Assembly (NCBI RefSeq): GCF_013415125.1
Contig: NZ_JACCDE010000019.1
Location: 1-64,000, forward strand
Origin: Vreelandella glaciei
Lineage (GTDB): Bacteria > Pseudomonadota > Gammaproteobacteria > Pseudomonadales > Halomonadaceae
DNA length: 64,000 nucleotides
Direction of reading: 5' to 3'
Below, one piece after another: positions 1-7,457 of the stretch. Made by a program: the position numbers and the translations under genes. Position 1 is the stretch's first letter. Every line of letters starts with the position of its first letter. Under the pieces are notes generated by a model that was given only the letters and a program-made list of their open reading frames with translations, searched no databases and was not told the origin of the DNA.

Positions 1-1
1 G

Positions 2-238
2 AACCCATCGGAAACGTTCCACCAGCAGAACGAGAAAGGACGTATTATCGTCAACTGGAAGAGTCGGGTGAAGCTGCTTGACTCAAACAAACCGGTCTCC
101 GGAATAACCGGGGCGGTTCAGCCTTCTGCGAAGCCTGCCAACACTACACCCTCCTCTCCCCACAACAAATCCAGTCTTATGGCATTGTCATCATTGACGC
201 CAATAGGACAGGTCATACCAGAACGCTCAAGCAAGTAG
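2..238 (+). CDS. Unrecognised protein, C-terminal fragment (cut by window start)
   Basis: The second forward frame is open from the window edge to a TAG at 236-238 and encodes about 78 residues beginning NPSETFHQQNEKGRIIVNWK and then turning Ser/Pro/Ala-rich, which looks like the disordered tail of a larger protein. I do not recognise the family. A tail of a mobilisation or conjugation protein is possible given the tRNA-proximal mobile context, but nothing in the sequence proves it. From position 82 on, the first frame is also open and overlaps this tail, so either this frame ends genuinely at 238 or a frameshift links it to the next ORF. Confidence is low because only the tail is visible. 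Confidence 0.3.
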   Translation, partial: NPSETFHQQNEKGRIIVNWKSRVKLLDSNKPVSGITGAVQPSAKPANTTPSSPHNKSSLMALSSLTPIGQVIPERSSK

Positions 239-270
239 CAGAAGCACTCAAATGCTCCTTTAGTCTTCGG

Positions 271-918
271 GTGGATTTTTACCACCAACTGCTGGCTAAC
301 TTCATAGCTGATATGTTGCCGCTTCGAAAATCCCTGAGACTGTCAGTCAGCCTGGATGATGCCTTGGTCAACCATGGTGCTATGGGCCGAATGTTGCCAC
401 TGATAAAACAAGGCAAGCTGATCACTCCTACTGAAAGGCTGTACGCTTACTGGCGAAGGGCTTTTTTGGATATTGGAGAAAAGCCAGTGACGAACAGTGG
501 AATGGCACTTCACATGCCTTTACCAGCCCTACCGAAAACACGTGTTAAACAGTGCCCTTCCAATGATAGTTCTGCAGATACACTTCAAAAAATTACAGAC
601 GCAGCCAATGACTCTCGCCTGTCTCTTTGGAAGCAATGGCGGAGAGGTGCTATTCCAGAATCTGAGCACCTTACAAAGTTTCTTGAATCCCTCAGCAGTG
701 AGGCATATGACGCATTTCTACCATTTGTTATGACCCGTGTAGCAACCGCATGGACGAAATGGATTGAGTACGAATGTGCCCAACTACAAGGTCTCATGCA
801 GCGGGCTCCGTCCCTAGCTGAGCTAATAGACATGGAATGGTTAGTGAATAAATTTTCAGAATACCCAAAATACTGGGAGCATATGGCCCAGGTGACCACT
901 GATCAACCTGAGCCATAG
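271..918 (+). CDS. Hypothetical protein in accessory patch
   Basis: An open frame of 215 residues starts at GTG 271 with no convincing Shine-Dalgarno sequence. The same frame is open upstream to position 82, and its upstream translation (reading GIVIIDANRTGHTRTLKQVAEAL from 181) also looks protein-like, so the annotated start may be wrong or the ORF may be a piece of a longer, frameshifted gene. The product is soluble and rich in Trp and Leu, with no signal peptide or membrane segment. I recognise no family or catalytic motif. It ends in a TAG and is followed by about 440 bp without a gene. Its AT-richer, less biased codon use differs from the housekeeping genes to the right, which fits acquired DNA. 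Confidence 0.45.
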   Translation: MDFYHQLLANFIADMLPLRKSLRLSVSLDDALVNHGAMGRMLPLIKQGKLITPTERLYAYWRRAFLDIGEKPVTNSGMALHMPLPALPKTRVKQCPSNDSSADTLQKITDAANDSRLSLWKQWRRGAIPESEHLTKFLESLSSEAYDAFLPFVMTRVATAWTKWIEYECAQLQGLMQRAPSLAELIDMEWLVNKFSEYPKYWEHMAQVTTDQPEP

Positions 919-1363
919 AATTATTTACTTCTTCCCCTGATTTCGTGGGGCGTTGCGGGTACTTGCACTGCTAGCTCTTGAGCTGAAGGAATCCTTCGGT
1001 ACAGCGCCCCCATTTGATTTTGCTGTGTGGCTCTGGATTCGTGAAGCAGCAGCTGAAGTCATGGGTGTCTTACTTTTTGACATGGTCAACATCTCCGTAG
1101 GTTAGTTACCCAGAAGCGGCAATTCGGTTTACTCGCACCTGGCAGTACGATGATGGCACCCTGCTTGGTTGTATTGCAGGGTAGTCGCTGTGGGAATTTT
1201 CAGTTGTGAGGCTACTCAGCTTTAAACTAGCGACTTCAAATGGCCCCTCTTTTTACGCTAGGCACAATTGAAGGCTTTGCTCCGGCACTGGCAATACTCA
1301 CTCTCTACATCGGCTCGTCATCATGGTTGCAGCTTTCTGCTGCTGGAAATCACCTTACGGTTT
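919..1363. other. Intergenic stretch without a recognisable gene
   Basis: This 445-bp stretch between the hypothetical ORF and the IS3 left end has frequent stops in all frames and no hairpin, tRNA or repeat that I could identify. Short protein-like runs suggest decayed coding DNA, but no family is recognisable. Confidence 0.5.
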
Positions 1364-1375
1364 GGTAATCCCCCC
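1364..1375 (+). repeat. IS3 element left terminal inverted repeat
   Basis: GGTAATCCCCCC here is the exact reverse complement of 4104-4115. It marks the left end of the IS3-family element. Confidence 0.85.
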
Positions 1376-1434
1376 GAAAAACCAGAGTGTTCAAAAGTAG
1401 AATTTTCCGTAAGCTAAGCGCAGGGAGATTCTGC

Positions 1435-1701
1435 ATGAAAAAATCACGTTTTTCCGACAGCCAAATACTGTCAATTCTCAAGCAAGCCGAAGGCGGCGCA
1501 CCGGTTCCAGAGCTATGTCGTGAGCATGGCATGAGCAGTGCGACTTTCTACAAGTGGCGAGCTAAATTCGGCGGCATGGATGCGTCCATGATGGCCCGGC
1601 TGAAAGAGCTAGAGGATGAAAACCGACGGCTCAAGAAGATGTACGCTGAGGAACGAGTGAAAGCGGACATCCTCAAGGAAGCCATCGAAAAAAAGTGGTG
1701 A
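1435..1701 (+). CDS. IS3-family transposase OrfA (helix-turn-helix subunit)
   Basis: OrfA has 88 residues. ATG 1435 is preceded by AGGGAG (1422-1427). The N-terminal half carries the typical IS3 helix-turn-helix ([18 protein letters not shown], then [20 protein letters not shown]), which binds the element ends. The C-terminal half is a leucine-zipper-like segment ([18 protein letters not shown]) for multimerisation. Near the end a run of seven A followed by G (1688-1695) is a classic -1 slippery site and would produce the OrfAB fusion transposase. OrfA itself looks intact, but because orfB is split the element should no longer transpose by itself. Confidence 0.93.
   Translation: MKKSRFSDSQILSILKQAEGGAPVPELCREHGMSSATFYKWRAKFGGMDASMMARLKELEDENRRLKKMYAEERVKADILKEAIEKKW
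1688..1695 (+). promoter_or_regulatory. Probable programmed -1 frameshift site (A7G) in the IS3 element
   Basis: A7G lies just before the orfA stop codon and at the start of the orfB frame. In IS3-family elements such heptamers make ribosomes slip by -1 to form OrfAB. Confidence 0.7.
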
Positions 1702-2251
1702 AGCCGTCTCGACGCCGTGAGATGGCGCAGAAAGCCGGCAATGAGAAGCGCATCAGTATTCGGCTGGCTTGCTGGATGTTCAGCATCAGCGAGACCTGCT
1801 ATCGCTACCGGGCCAAGCTCAGCAGCGAGAATGCCGAGATCGCCGATTGGCTAACCCGGTTGACCCATAACCAGCGAAATTGGGGCTTCGGCCTGTGCTT
1901 TTTGCACCTGAGAAACGTCAAAGGGTTTGGCTGGAATCACAAACGGGTTTACCGAATTTATCGGGAGCTGGAACTGAACCTGCGGATAAAACCCAAGAAA
2001 CGCCTGGTTCGTGAAAAGCCGGAGCCATTGGCCGTGCCGGAAATGATCAATGACAGTTGGTCGATGGACTTCATGCACGACCAGCTCAACGATGGTCGCA
2101 GCTACCGGCTGCTGAATGTGATTGATGACTTCAACCGCGAAGGCCTTGGCATCGAAGTAGACTTCTCGCTTCCGGCAGAGCGTGTTATCCGATCACTGGA
2201 GCAGATCATTGAGTGGCGGGGCAAACCGCGCTCTATTCGCTGTGACAACGG
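1695..2251 (+). pseudogene. IS3-family transposase OrfB, 5' part (disrupted)
   Basis: This is the first 185 codons of orfB from GTG 1695, carrying the HTH_21 region and the first part of the rve integrase core. The first catalytic Asp lies in WSMDFMHD and the second in IRCDNG right at the break. The reading frame is then cut by the IS110 element. The second part resumes at 3806. The 557 bp here plus the 271 bp there make 828 bp, an exact multiple of three, giving CDNG|PEY across the join. Orf translation past 2251 reads into the inserted element and is meaningless. Confidence 0.9.
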
Positions 2252-2491
2252 ACTACCTACGGAACCCACTCAATATGCACACAAAATCTCACTTCGTGCT
2301 CGGCATCGGAACACTTACTCACTACTCAGGCTCATACGTCGCAACCAGATCTAAAGGGTGCTCACCATAGTGTACAAGGGTCCAAATGGCCCAACAGGAC
2401 TTAACAAAGCATTTTGGAACGGTTGTGAGCGTTGAGCATTATCTACAGGGTCACTGGGCGCCCTAACGGCACAGATTTACGTCTCACAACC
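2252..2491 (-). ncRNA. Candidate bridge (seek) RNA at the 3' end of the IS110 element
   Basis: The 225 bp between the transposase stop and the element end are non-coding. Read on the minus strand they can fold: GGTTGTGAG (complement of 2483-2491, overlapping the end of the gene) pairs perfectly with CTCACAACC (complement of 2421-2429), and the enclosed 53 nt contain the self-complementary GGGCGCCC. IS110-family recombinases are known to use a structured RNA from the long non-coding end to recognise target and donor DNA; in the IS1111 branch it lies downstream of the gene. The assignment here is an inference from position and foldability; I could not identify the guide loops with confidence. 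Confidence 0.45.
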
Positions 2492-3718
2492 AAACTCATA
2501 ATAGCCTCGATAATCACTACCTGTCTTTATTAAAGCATGCGCGACGCGGGCTAATTTAACAGCCACTGCCACACGGGCTTTCCGCTTGATATCAGGATCA
2601 TCAGGGGTTGCCCGAATATAGCGCTCGTATTTCTGTCGAAATGTATTTTCCCGCTGTCTGATGGCGACCGTGGCTGCCAACCAGAAGGCGTACCGTAAAC
2701 GTGCATTGCCTCGCTTTGATAAGCGGTAATGCCCTTGTTGTTTACCACTTTGACTTGCCGACAAGTTGAAGCCACAAAAGCTAAGGTATTGGCGATAATG
2801 ACAAAAACGCGTTAGGTCACCACTTTCGGCAATAATAACTAACGCAATGCTAGGACCAATACCAGGCAATGTCCGAAGTCGCTGGTAATCATCGCGGTGA
2901 GATATCAACTGGTCAGCGGCTTCTTCGATTTGCTGCCGTTGCTCGGTTAGCTTCAAATAACGCCTGATCTGCAATTTGAAGGTGGCAATTGCGGGGCTAT
3001 TAAGCGGTACGGGTAACGCTATCGACTGCTCTGCCACTTCATACATCTCTTCTAAAAAGCGCTGTTTGGCCACCTTCCTCCCCACTACCTCCCAAGCACG
3101 TTGCACGAAGGTCGTTTTTTTATAGCGCGTGATACTTAGTGGAGTAGGGAATTTCAGCAAGAAGCGGCAAAACCATACGGCACGGGTGCTATTAAAAAAA
3201 CGCTCCATTTCTGGAAAAAAGAGGGTGAGGTAATGATTAAATAAACTATGTTGACAGCGGGATCTAGCGAGTGAGATTTGATAATACGTATTCGCAAGCT
3301 CCTGAATATCTAGCATTTCATTCACTAACGGATCGTAAAATGGTTGCATCATGCCCTGCTGCATCAAGTACATGATAACCCGCGCGTCTTTCTTGTCGTT
3401 TTTATTCCAGCTTTTAAACAACATTTCACGCGCTCTGGCGCAGGCTAAAGACGACACCATATGACACAAGGCGCCTTGAGACCTTAACCAATAGGCAATA
3501 TTACGATGAAAGTCAGCCGTTGGCTCAAAGGCCACCAAAATATCTTCAGCAGGTGCTTCTGCTGCATGAATGAGGTTCTGATAACCCACTAACGTGTTAG
3601 GAAACTTAAACGTTTTGGTACGACCTGACGGCCATAAAATGACCGCATCATGGGACGTTTTAGCAATGTCGATGGCGATCATCACCTTCACAGAGCTATT
3701 CTTTACGTTGTCAGCCAT
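2477..3718 (-). CDS. IS110-family transposase (DEDD/Tnp20)
   Basis: The product has 413 residues from ATG 3718, which is preceded by AGGAG at a good distance; an in-frame ATG 21 bp upstream lacks such a site. The N-terminal RuvC-like DEDD_Tnp_IS110 domain shows Asp in MIAIDIAK, Glu in VAFEPTADFH and the Asp pair in KNDKKDARVI. The C-terminal Tnp20 domain begins at RTLPGIGPSIA and contains the SASQSGKQ motif with the nucleophilic Ser, followed by KRGNARLR. All expected catalytic residues are present, so the enzyme looks active. It lies antisense to the IS3 orfB it interrupts. Confidence 0.93.
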   Translation of the reverse strand: MADNVKNSSVKVMIAIDIAKTSHDAVILWPSGRTKTFKFPNTLVGYQNLIHAAEAPAEDILVAFEPTADFHRNIAYWLRSQGALCHMVSSLACARAREMLFKSWNKNDKKDARVIMYLMQQGMMQPFYDPLVNEMLDIQELANTYYQISLARSRCQHSLFNHYLTLFFPEMERFFNSTRAVWFCRFLLKFPTPLSITRYKKTTFVQRAWEVVGRKVAKQRFLEEMYEVAEQSIALPVPLNSPAIATFKLQIRRYLKLTEQRQQIEEAADQLISHRDDYQRLRTLPGIGPSIALVIIAESGDLTRFCHYRQYLSFCGFNLSASQSGKQQGHYRLSKRGNARLRYAFWLAATVAIRQRENTFRQKYERYIRATPDDPDIKRKARVAVAVKLARVAHALIKTGSDYRGYYEFGCET

Positions 3719-3805
3719 GTGCACATCTCCTAAATCCACTGATTGGCATCAGAGATTTTGGTACAGATGGCTGGCTCCAACCCGCTTATTCAGCAAGTAC
3801 TACGG

Positions 3806-4076
3806 CCCTGAATACATCAGCGGCAAGTTGGCGAACTGGGCGGAAAACCAAGGCATTGTGTTGGCGTTTATCCAGCCCGGCAAACCCCAGCAGAATGCCT
3901 ATATCGAACGTTACAACCGCACGGTGCGTTACGATTGGCTGGCACAGTATTTGTTCGACAGCACCGAAGAAGTCCAGGATTATGCTACTCGCTGGCTCTG
4001 GCACTACAATCACGAACGACCCAATATGGGACTCGGAGGAATCACTCCTCAACAGAAGTTGGCCATGATGGCCTGA
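3806..4076 (+). pseudogene. IS3-family transposase OrfB, 3' part (disrupted)
   Basis: This is the C-terminal 90 codons of orfB, starting inside the DDE core (PEYISGKLANWAENQGI) and containing the catalytic Glu in AYIERYNRTVRYDWL and the terminal YNHERPNMGLGGITPQQKL motif. It continues the 1695-2251 fragment exactly in frame. Any reading frame running into it from upstream (from about 3594) is an artefact that crosses the IS110 left end. Confidence 0.9.
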
Positions 4077-4103
4077 GGTCTACTTTTGAAGCCCTCTAAA
4101 AAT

Positions 4104-4115
4104 GGGGGGATTACC
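4104..4115 (-). repeat. IS3 element right terminal inverted repeat
   Basis: GGGGGGATTACC is the exact inverted copy of 1364-1375 and ends 39 bp after the orfB stop. Confidence 0.85.
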
Positions 4116-4229
4116 TATGGTTCGAGGGTAAATGACAAAGAATCAGCAGTAAGGGAGTCAGCGTCCAAAACAGTTCAATTTTGCCCAATGAGAGCCAAAA
4201 CCAAAGTATGGGCTGATTAAATTACAGAC

Positions 4230-4263
4230 ACGAATAAGCCGCTGAAATCAGCGGCTTATTCGT
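4230..4263 (-). terminator. Terminator-like hairpin downstream of tRNA-Ser
   Basis: A perfect 16-bp inverted repeat (arms 4230-4245 and 4248-4263, loop AA) starts 7 bp beyond the 3' end of the tRNA gene. On the minus strand it is followed by a T-rich but interrupted tract, so it is a likely terminator of the tRNA transcript. Confidence 0.7.
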
Positions 4264-4269
4264 AATATG

Positions 4270-4360
4270 TGGCGGAGGGACAGGGATTCGAACCCTGGGT
4301 AGGTTATTCACCTACGCCGGTTTTCAAGACCGGTGCATTCAACCGCTCTGCCATCCCTCC
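4270..4360 (-). tRNA. tRNA-Ser (anticodon TGA)
   Basis: The 91-nt minus-strand sequence begins GGAGGGATGGC and ends CTCCGCCA with an encoded CCA. The anticodon arm is CCGGT-CTTGAAA-ACCGG, giving anticodon TGA. A long variable arm (GCGTAGGTGAATAACCTACCC) and the T arm with GGTTCGAATCC identify a class II serine tRNA. The IS/accessory patch begins on its 3' side, the usual position for integrating islands. Confidence 0.96.
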
Positions 4361-4375
4361 GGCTTATGGGTGCGT

Positions 4376-4403
4376 ATAATAACAGCTTTCCCTTGGAAGT
4401 CAA
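4376..4403 (-). promoter_or_regulatory. Promoter of tRNA-Ser
   Basis: On the minus strand TTGACT (4398-4403) is followed after 16 bp by TATTAT (4376-4381), a good sigma-70 pair about 16 bp before the mature tRNA 5' end. Confidence 0.65.
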
Positions 4404-4408
4404 CGCCT

Positions 4409-6115
4409 TTAGTACAAACGTAACCCGACACGGGTAATCTTGCCGCCTTCCATATCGCTGACTACCCAATGAATACCGTGCCAATCTACATCATCCCCGA
4501 CGACCGGGTGCCCACCCACGCGTAGGGCAATAAACTCAGCCAGGGTCATGTTTTGCTCACCGGGGCTTAGTGTTAGGCCATAGGCCTGGGCGATATCCTG
4601 CATTTGTGCGCTGCCATCCAGGGTAAAGGTGCCGAAGAAGGCACGTTCCTGCTTGAGTTTGGCATCGCCATTGAATAGCCGGTTAAGGGAGTATAGGTCT
4701 TCCGAGCGGCCGATAACGCAAATCACGTCCCCAAGTTTTAAGCGTGTGCTGCCCTTGGGGTGAAGCATGGTGTGGTTGCGGAACAGCGCCGAAATCAGCG
4801 CCCCGGATGGGAAGCGGAGAAGCCGGATAGGCACGTCCTCCAAATCCTGGTTCTCTACGCCGTAAACAAATAGCTCAAAATCGTTTTCTGGCAAAATGCC
4901 CAGCGGGCCGCGTCGGTTAGGCACGGTGCCTACCGGTACTTCTACCTTCAACCACTTGGCCATCAGCGTCAGCGAGCCGCCTTGAATTAGCAGCGACATC
5001 AATACCACGGCAAACGCGACGTTAAAGTAGAGTGAAGCGTTTTCAACCCCACCAATCACCGGGAAGATAGCCAGTACGATGGGAACCGCCCCTCTTAAAC
5101 CGACCCAGGCAATAAAGAAGGTTTCCCGCCAGCGGAATTTAAAGAACGGTTTAATAGTGATCAGCACGGCCAAGGGGCGCGCAACAAAGATAAGCGCCAG
5201 CGCCACCAAGCCGGCAGGTAGTGCCACGTCCCACAGTTCACTCGGCGTCACCAGCAGGCCAAGCACCAGGAACAGGCCAATCTGGCTAAGCCATGCGAGG
5301 CCATCGTGAACAGGGAGGATAAAGTTGAGATGGCGACCCGGCTGATTACCAATCATCAAACCGGCCAAGTAGATAGCCAGGAAGCCGCTGCCACCCAGCA
5401 CACTGGTTAGGCCAAACACACTGAAGCCAAGCGCTAATGCCAACATCGCATATAGGCCGGGTGCCAAGTCTAGCCAGCGCAGCAGTTTAGCGCTCAGCCA
5501 GCCGCCACCCAGGCCGACAATCAAGCCAATGCCGAACTGGGCAATAAAAAACAGCAGCGTTTCGGTGGGGCCACCAATATCGCCAACTAACAGCTCTACC
5601 AGCATCAAGGTTAGGAAAATCGCCATCGGGTCGTTGGTACCCGATTCAATTTCAAGCGTGGCGCCTACCCGCTCGTTAAGATTGACCCCGCGGCCACTGA
5701 GCATGGAGAACACCGCAGCGGCATCGGTAGAACCAACAATGGCACCGACCAACAGACCCTGCACGATGGTGAGATCAAAAATCCACATCGCGATCACGCC
5801 AACAATAGCGCTGGTGATAAAGACCCCAAAGGTCGCGAGAGAGAGCGCGGGCTTAAAACCTACCCGGAAGGTTTTGAGGCGAGTACGTAGGCCACCGTCT
5901 AACAAAATCATGGCGAGCGCGAGATGGCCGATTGCAAAAGCCATGGAGTAGTCATCGAACACAACGCCTAGCACGCCTTCTTCACCTGCTAGCATACCTA
6001 GCCCAAGGAAGATCAGCAGTAGTGGCACACCCATCATTGACGATAAGCGGCTGGCCAAGATACTGAGCGCCATCAGCGAGCCGCCTACCAAAAAGAACAT
6101 ATAAATTGCGTCCAT
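4409..6115 (-). CDS. nhaP2: Potassium/proton antiporter, CPA1 family (NhaP2-like)
   Basis: The 568-residue protein has about 12 membrane segments in residues 1-385, forming a Na+/H+ exchanger domain with the paired-helix motifs GSTDAAAVF (about 128-136) and ESGTNDPMA (157-165), whose Asp residues carry ions. Then follow a cytosolic TrkA-C domain (about 400-480) and a CorC/HlyC-type domain at the end, as in NhaP2/CvrA. In the family this exchanges cytosolic K+ (or Na+) for periplasmic H+ and is regulated by the soluble domains. It is divergent from the next gene with a 150-bp gap. A role in ion homeostasis of a halotolerant cell is plausible but inferred; the cation specificity cannot be read from sequence. 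Confidence 0.88.
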   Translation of the reverse strand: MDAIYMFFLVGGSLMALSILASRLSSMMGVPLLLIFLGLGMLAGEEGVLGVVFDDYSMAFAIGHLALAMILLDGGLRTRLKTFRVGFKPALSLATFGVFITSAIVGVIAMWIFDLTIVQGLLVGAIVGSTDAAAVFSMLSGRGVNLNERVGATLEIESGTNDPMAIFLTLMLVELLVGDIGGPTETLLFFIAQFGIGLIVGLGGGWLSAKLLRWLDLAPGLYAMLALALGFSVFGLTSVLGGSGFLAIYLAGLMIGNQPGRHLNFILPVHDGLAWLSQIGLFLVLGLLVTPSELWDVALPAGLVALALIFVARPLAVLITIKPFFKFRWRETFFIAWVGLRGAVPIVLAIFPVIGGVENASLYFNVAFAVVLMSLLIQGGSLTLMAKWLKVEVPVGTVPNRRGPLGILPENDFELFVYGVENQDLEDVPIRLLRFPSGALISALFRNHTMLHPKGSTRLKLGDVICVIGRSEDLYSLNRLFNGDAKLKQERAFFGTFTLDGSAQMQDIAQAYGLTLSPGEQNMTLAEFIALRVGGHPVVGDDVDWHGIHWVVSDMEGGKITRVGLRLY

Positions 6116-6267
6116 GACTCTCCGTCTCTACATCAATACAGCGCTATTATTACATGTAACCGTTGAATTTACTGTGTCTTCTCCACGCGCCCTTGTGGTT
6201 AAAGGGCTAGTCAGAAGCTTTCCCGGGCGGCTACACTTCGCCGTTACAACATTTGGAGTTACTGACT

Positions 6268-7413
6268 ATGTTGCGCTGCCTGTCACGCTATTGGCACCCT
6301 ACCCTGTTGAGCCTCATCTTTACGTTATTATTTTTTAATTCAGCTAGTTACGCAAATGAAGAGAATGAAGTAAGCAGTCATGAAACCGCCCCCCTAACGT
6401 TGGATACCGACGTTGAGGTGCCGGATGGCTTATGGCGACCCGTTGAAAGGGAAAGTGAAAGTGATACCGAAGCAGCGCCCACTATGGCACTTTCCCCAGC
6501 CCCGCCTCTTGAGCCACCGCCGGTTAAACACCTGACGCTGATGCTGGATTGGTACCTAAGCCCACAGCACGCTGCCTTGGTGATTGCGAAAGAACGAGGC
6601 CTGTATATTAACCAAGGGCTTGAGGTAGAGATTCAGTCACCGGCCGACCCTTCCATCGCCATCAAGCTGCTAACCGCAGGCGAGGTTGATCTAGCGTTAA
6701 CGCGCCAGCCGCTGCTTCATCTACAAGCCCATAACGGCGCACCGATTATCCGGATTGCGACACTGATTGAAACGTCGCTTACGGCGGTCATTGTGGCGGG
6801 GGAAGAACAAGCGGAAACTGAAAATACTTTGGCAGGGTTACATTACGGTTATACCACTGGAGAAGGCCGCGACCTGAGTATTCCTCGGTTACTACCCCGC
6901 TCAGTACAGCAAACCGATGATTTCGCAGCACCGGTCAACTTACACTTCGACCCAATACGAGCAATGCGGGAAGGCCAAATCGACGCAGTCTCGGATGGTT
7001 TTTATCACTACCTTCCCCAGCAGCTAGCAACGGAAGGGATTAACACCCACATCATTCGTTTCGATGAGCTGGATATTCCCCGTAGTGACGGCTTAGTAGT
7101 GCTGGCCAATAGCGATACCCTTGCCCGCCGCGCCGATACGTGGTCTCGCTTTGTGCTTGCCCTTGAGCAGGCGAGTCACTGGATCGTCGACAATCCTGAT
7201 GCTGCCTGGGAGCTGCTCATTAGTACCCACCCGGTGCTCGATAATGACATTAATGCTGGGGCCTGGGAGGACATCCTGCGACGCATGGCGCTTAACCCAG
7301 CAGCACTAGATAGCCGACGTTATGCCGCCTTTGAAACTTTTTTGCAGCAAACGGGCATTACTAGCGATGTGTTGCCGGTATCGCGTTTAGCGGTAGATCC
7401 GCACACGTTATAA
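6268..7413 (+). CDS. ABC-type substrate-binding protein, NMT1/ThiY-like, orphan
   Basis: The 381-residue product starts at ATG 6268, with TGGAG (6254-6258) at proper spacing; the TTG at 6253 lies on that ribosome site. Residues 1-29 form a signal peptide (LLSLIFTLLFFNSASYA|NEE). An acidic, Pro-rich linker of about 55 residues follows, then an NMT1 domain beginning LTLMLDWYLSPQHAALVIAK and including ADPSIAIKLLTAGEVDLALT, which resembles pyrimidine (HMP/FAMP) and sulfonate binders such as ThiY and SsuA. No permease or ATPase gene lies beside it, so its partner must be encoded elsewhere. The ligand is uncertain; a thiamin-precursor-like compound is the best guess. The long linker is unusual for the family. 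Confidence 0.8.
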   Translation: MLRCLSRYWHPTLLSLIFTLLFFNSASYANEENEVSSHETAPLTLDTDVEVPDGLWRPVERESESDTEAAPTMALSPAPPLEPPPVKHLTLMLDWYLSPQHAALVIAKERGLYINQGLEVEIQSPADPSIAIKLLTAGEVDLALTRQPLLHLQAHNGAPIIRIATLIETSLTAVIVAGEEQAETENTLAGLHYGYTTGEGRDLSIPRLLPRSVQQTDDFAAPVNLHFDPIRAMREGQIDAVSDGFYHYLPQQLATEGINTHIIRFDELDIPRSDGLVVLANSDTLARRADTWSRFVLALEQASHWIVDNPDAAWELLISTHPVLDNDINAGAWEDILRRMALNPAALDSRRYAAFETFLQQTGITSDVLPVSRLAVDPHTL

Positions 7414-7457
7414 TCAGTAATCACATACCGATAGCTCTCTCACTACGTTGGCGACGC

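Larger units (their letters stand above)
2252..3805 (-). mobile_element. IS110-family insertion sequence (about 1554 bp)
   Basis: The element inserted into orfB between GACAACGG and CCCTGAATAC. Its boundaries follow from the fact that deleting it restores a standard IS3 OrfB. ACGG occurs at both junctions (2248-2251 and 3802-3805), so the exact ends are uncertain by up to 4 bp and there is no net target duplication, as usual for IS110-type recombinases. There are no terminal inverted repeats. It has one transposase gene on the minus strand, a short upstream end (about 90 bp) and a long downstream end (about 225 bp). The long non-coding end downstream of the gene resembles the layout of the IS1111 branch. 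Confidence 0.85.
1364..4115 (+). mobile_element. IS3-family insertion sequence, interrupted by an IS110-family element
   Basis: The element has orfA and orfB in the IS3 arrangement and is bounded by near-terminal inverted repeats. The left end reads GGTAATCCCCCC from 1364 and the right end reads GGGGGGATTACC up to 4115. A second conserved block, TTCAAAAGTAGA, occurs inside both ends in inverted orientation. Without the inner IS110 element (about 2252-3805) the copy would be about 1.2 kb, usual for the family. OrfA resembles the IS51/IS407 branch, but I cannot assign a named IS. No clean target duplication is visible next to the repeats (TTT on the left, TAT on the right), so the flanks may have recombined. 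Confidence 0.88.

Noticed and set aside
585..899. Minus-strand open frame opposite the hypothetical gene
   Set aside because: It has no ribosome site and its composition is that of a shadow frame.
3594..3805. Open frame apparently extending the 3' orfB fragment upstream
   Set aside because: It runs antisense through the IS110 transposase and its left end. Only 3806-4076 has IS3 homology.
4230..4263. Perfect inverted repeat as an island attachment site
   Set aside because: It directly follows the tRNA and is best explained as its terminator; no second copy is seen in the window.
6116..6267. Possible TPP riboswitch before the ThiY-like gene
   Set aside because: The conserved CTGAGA and ACCTGA blocks are absent.
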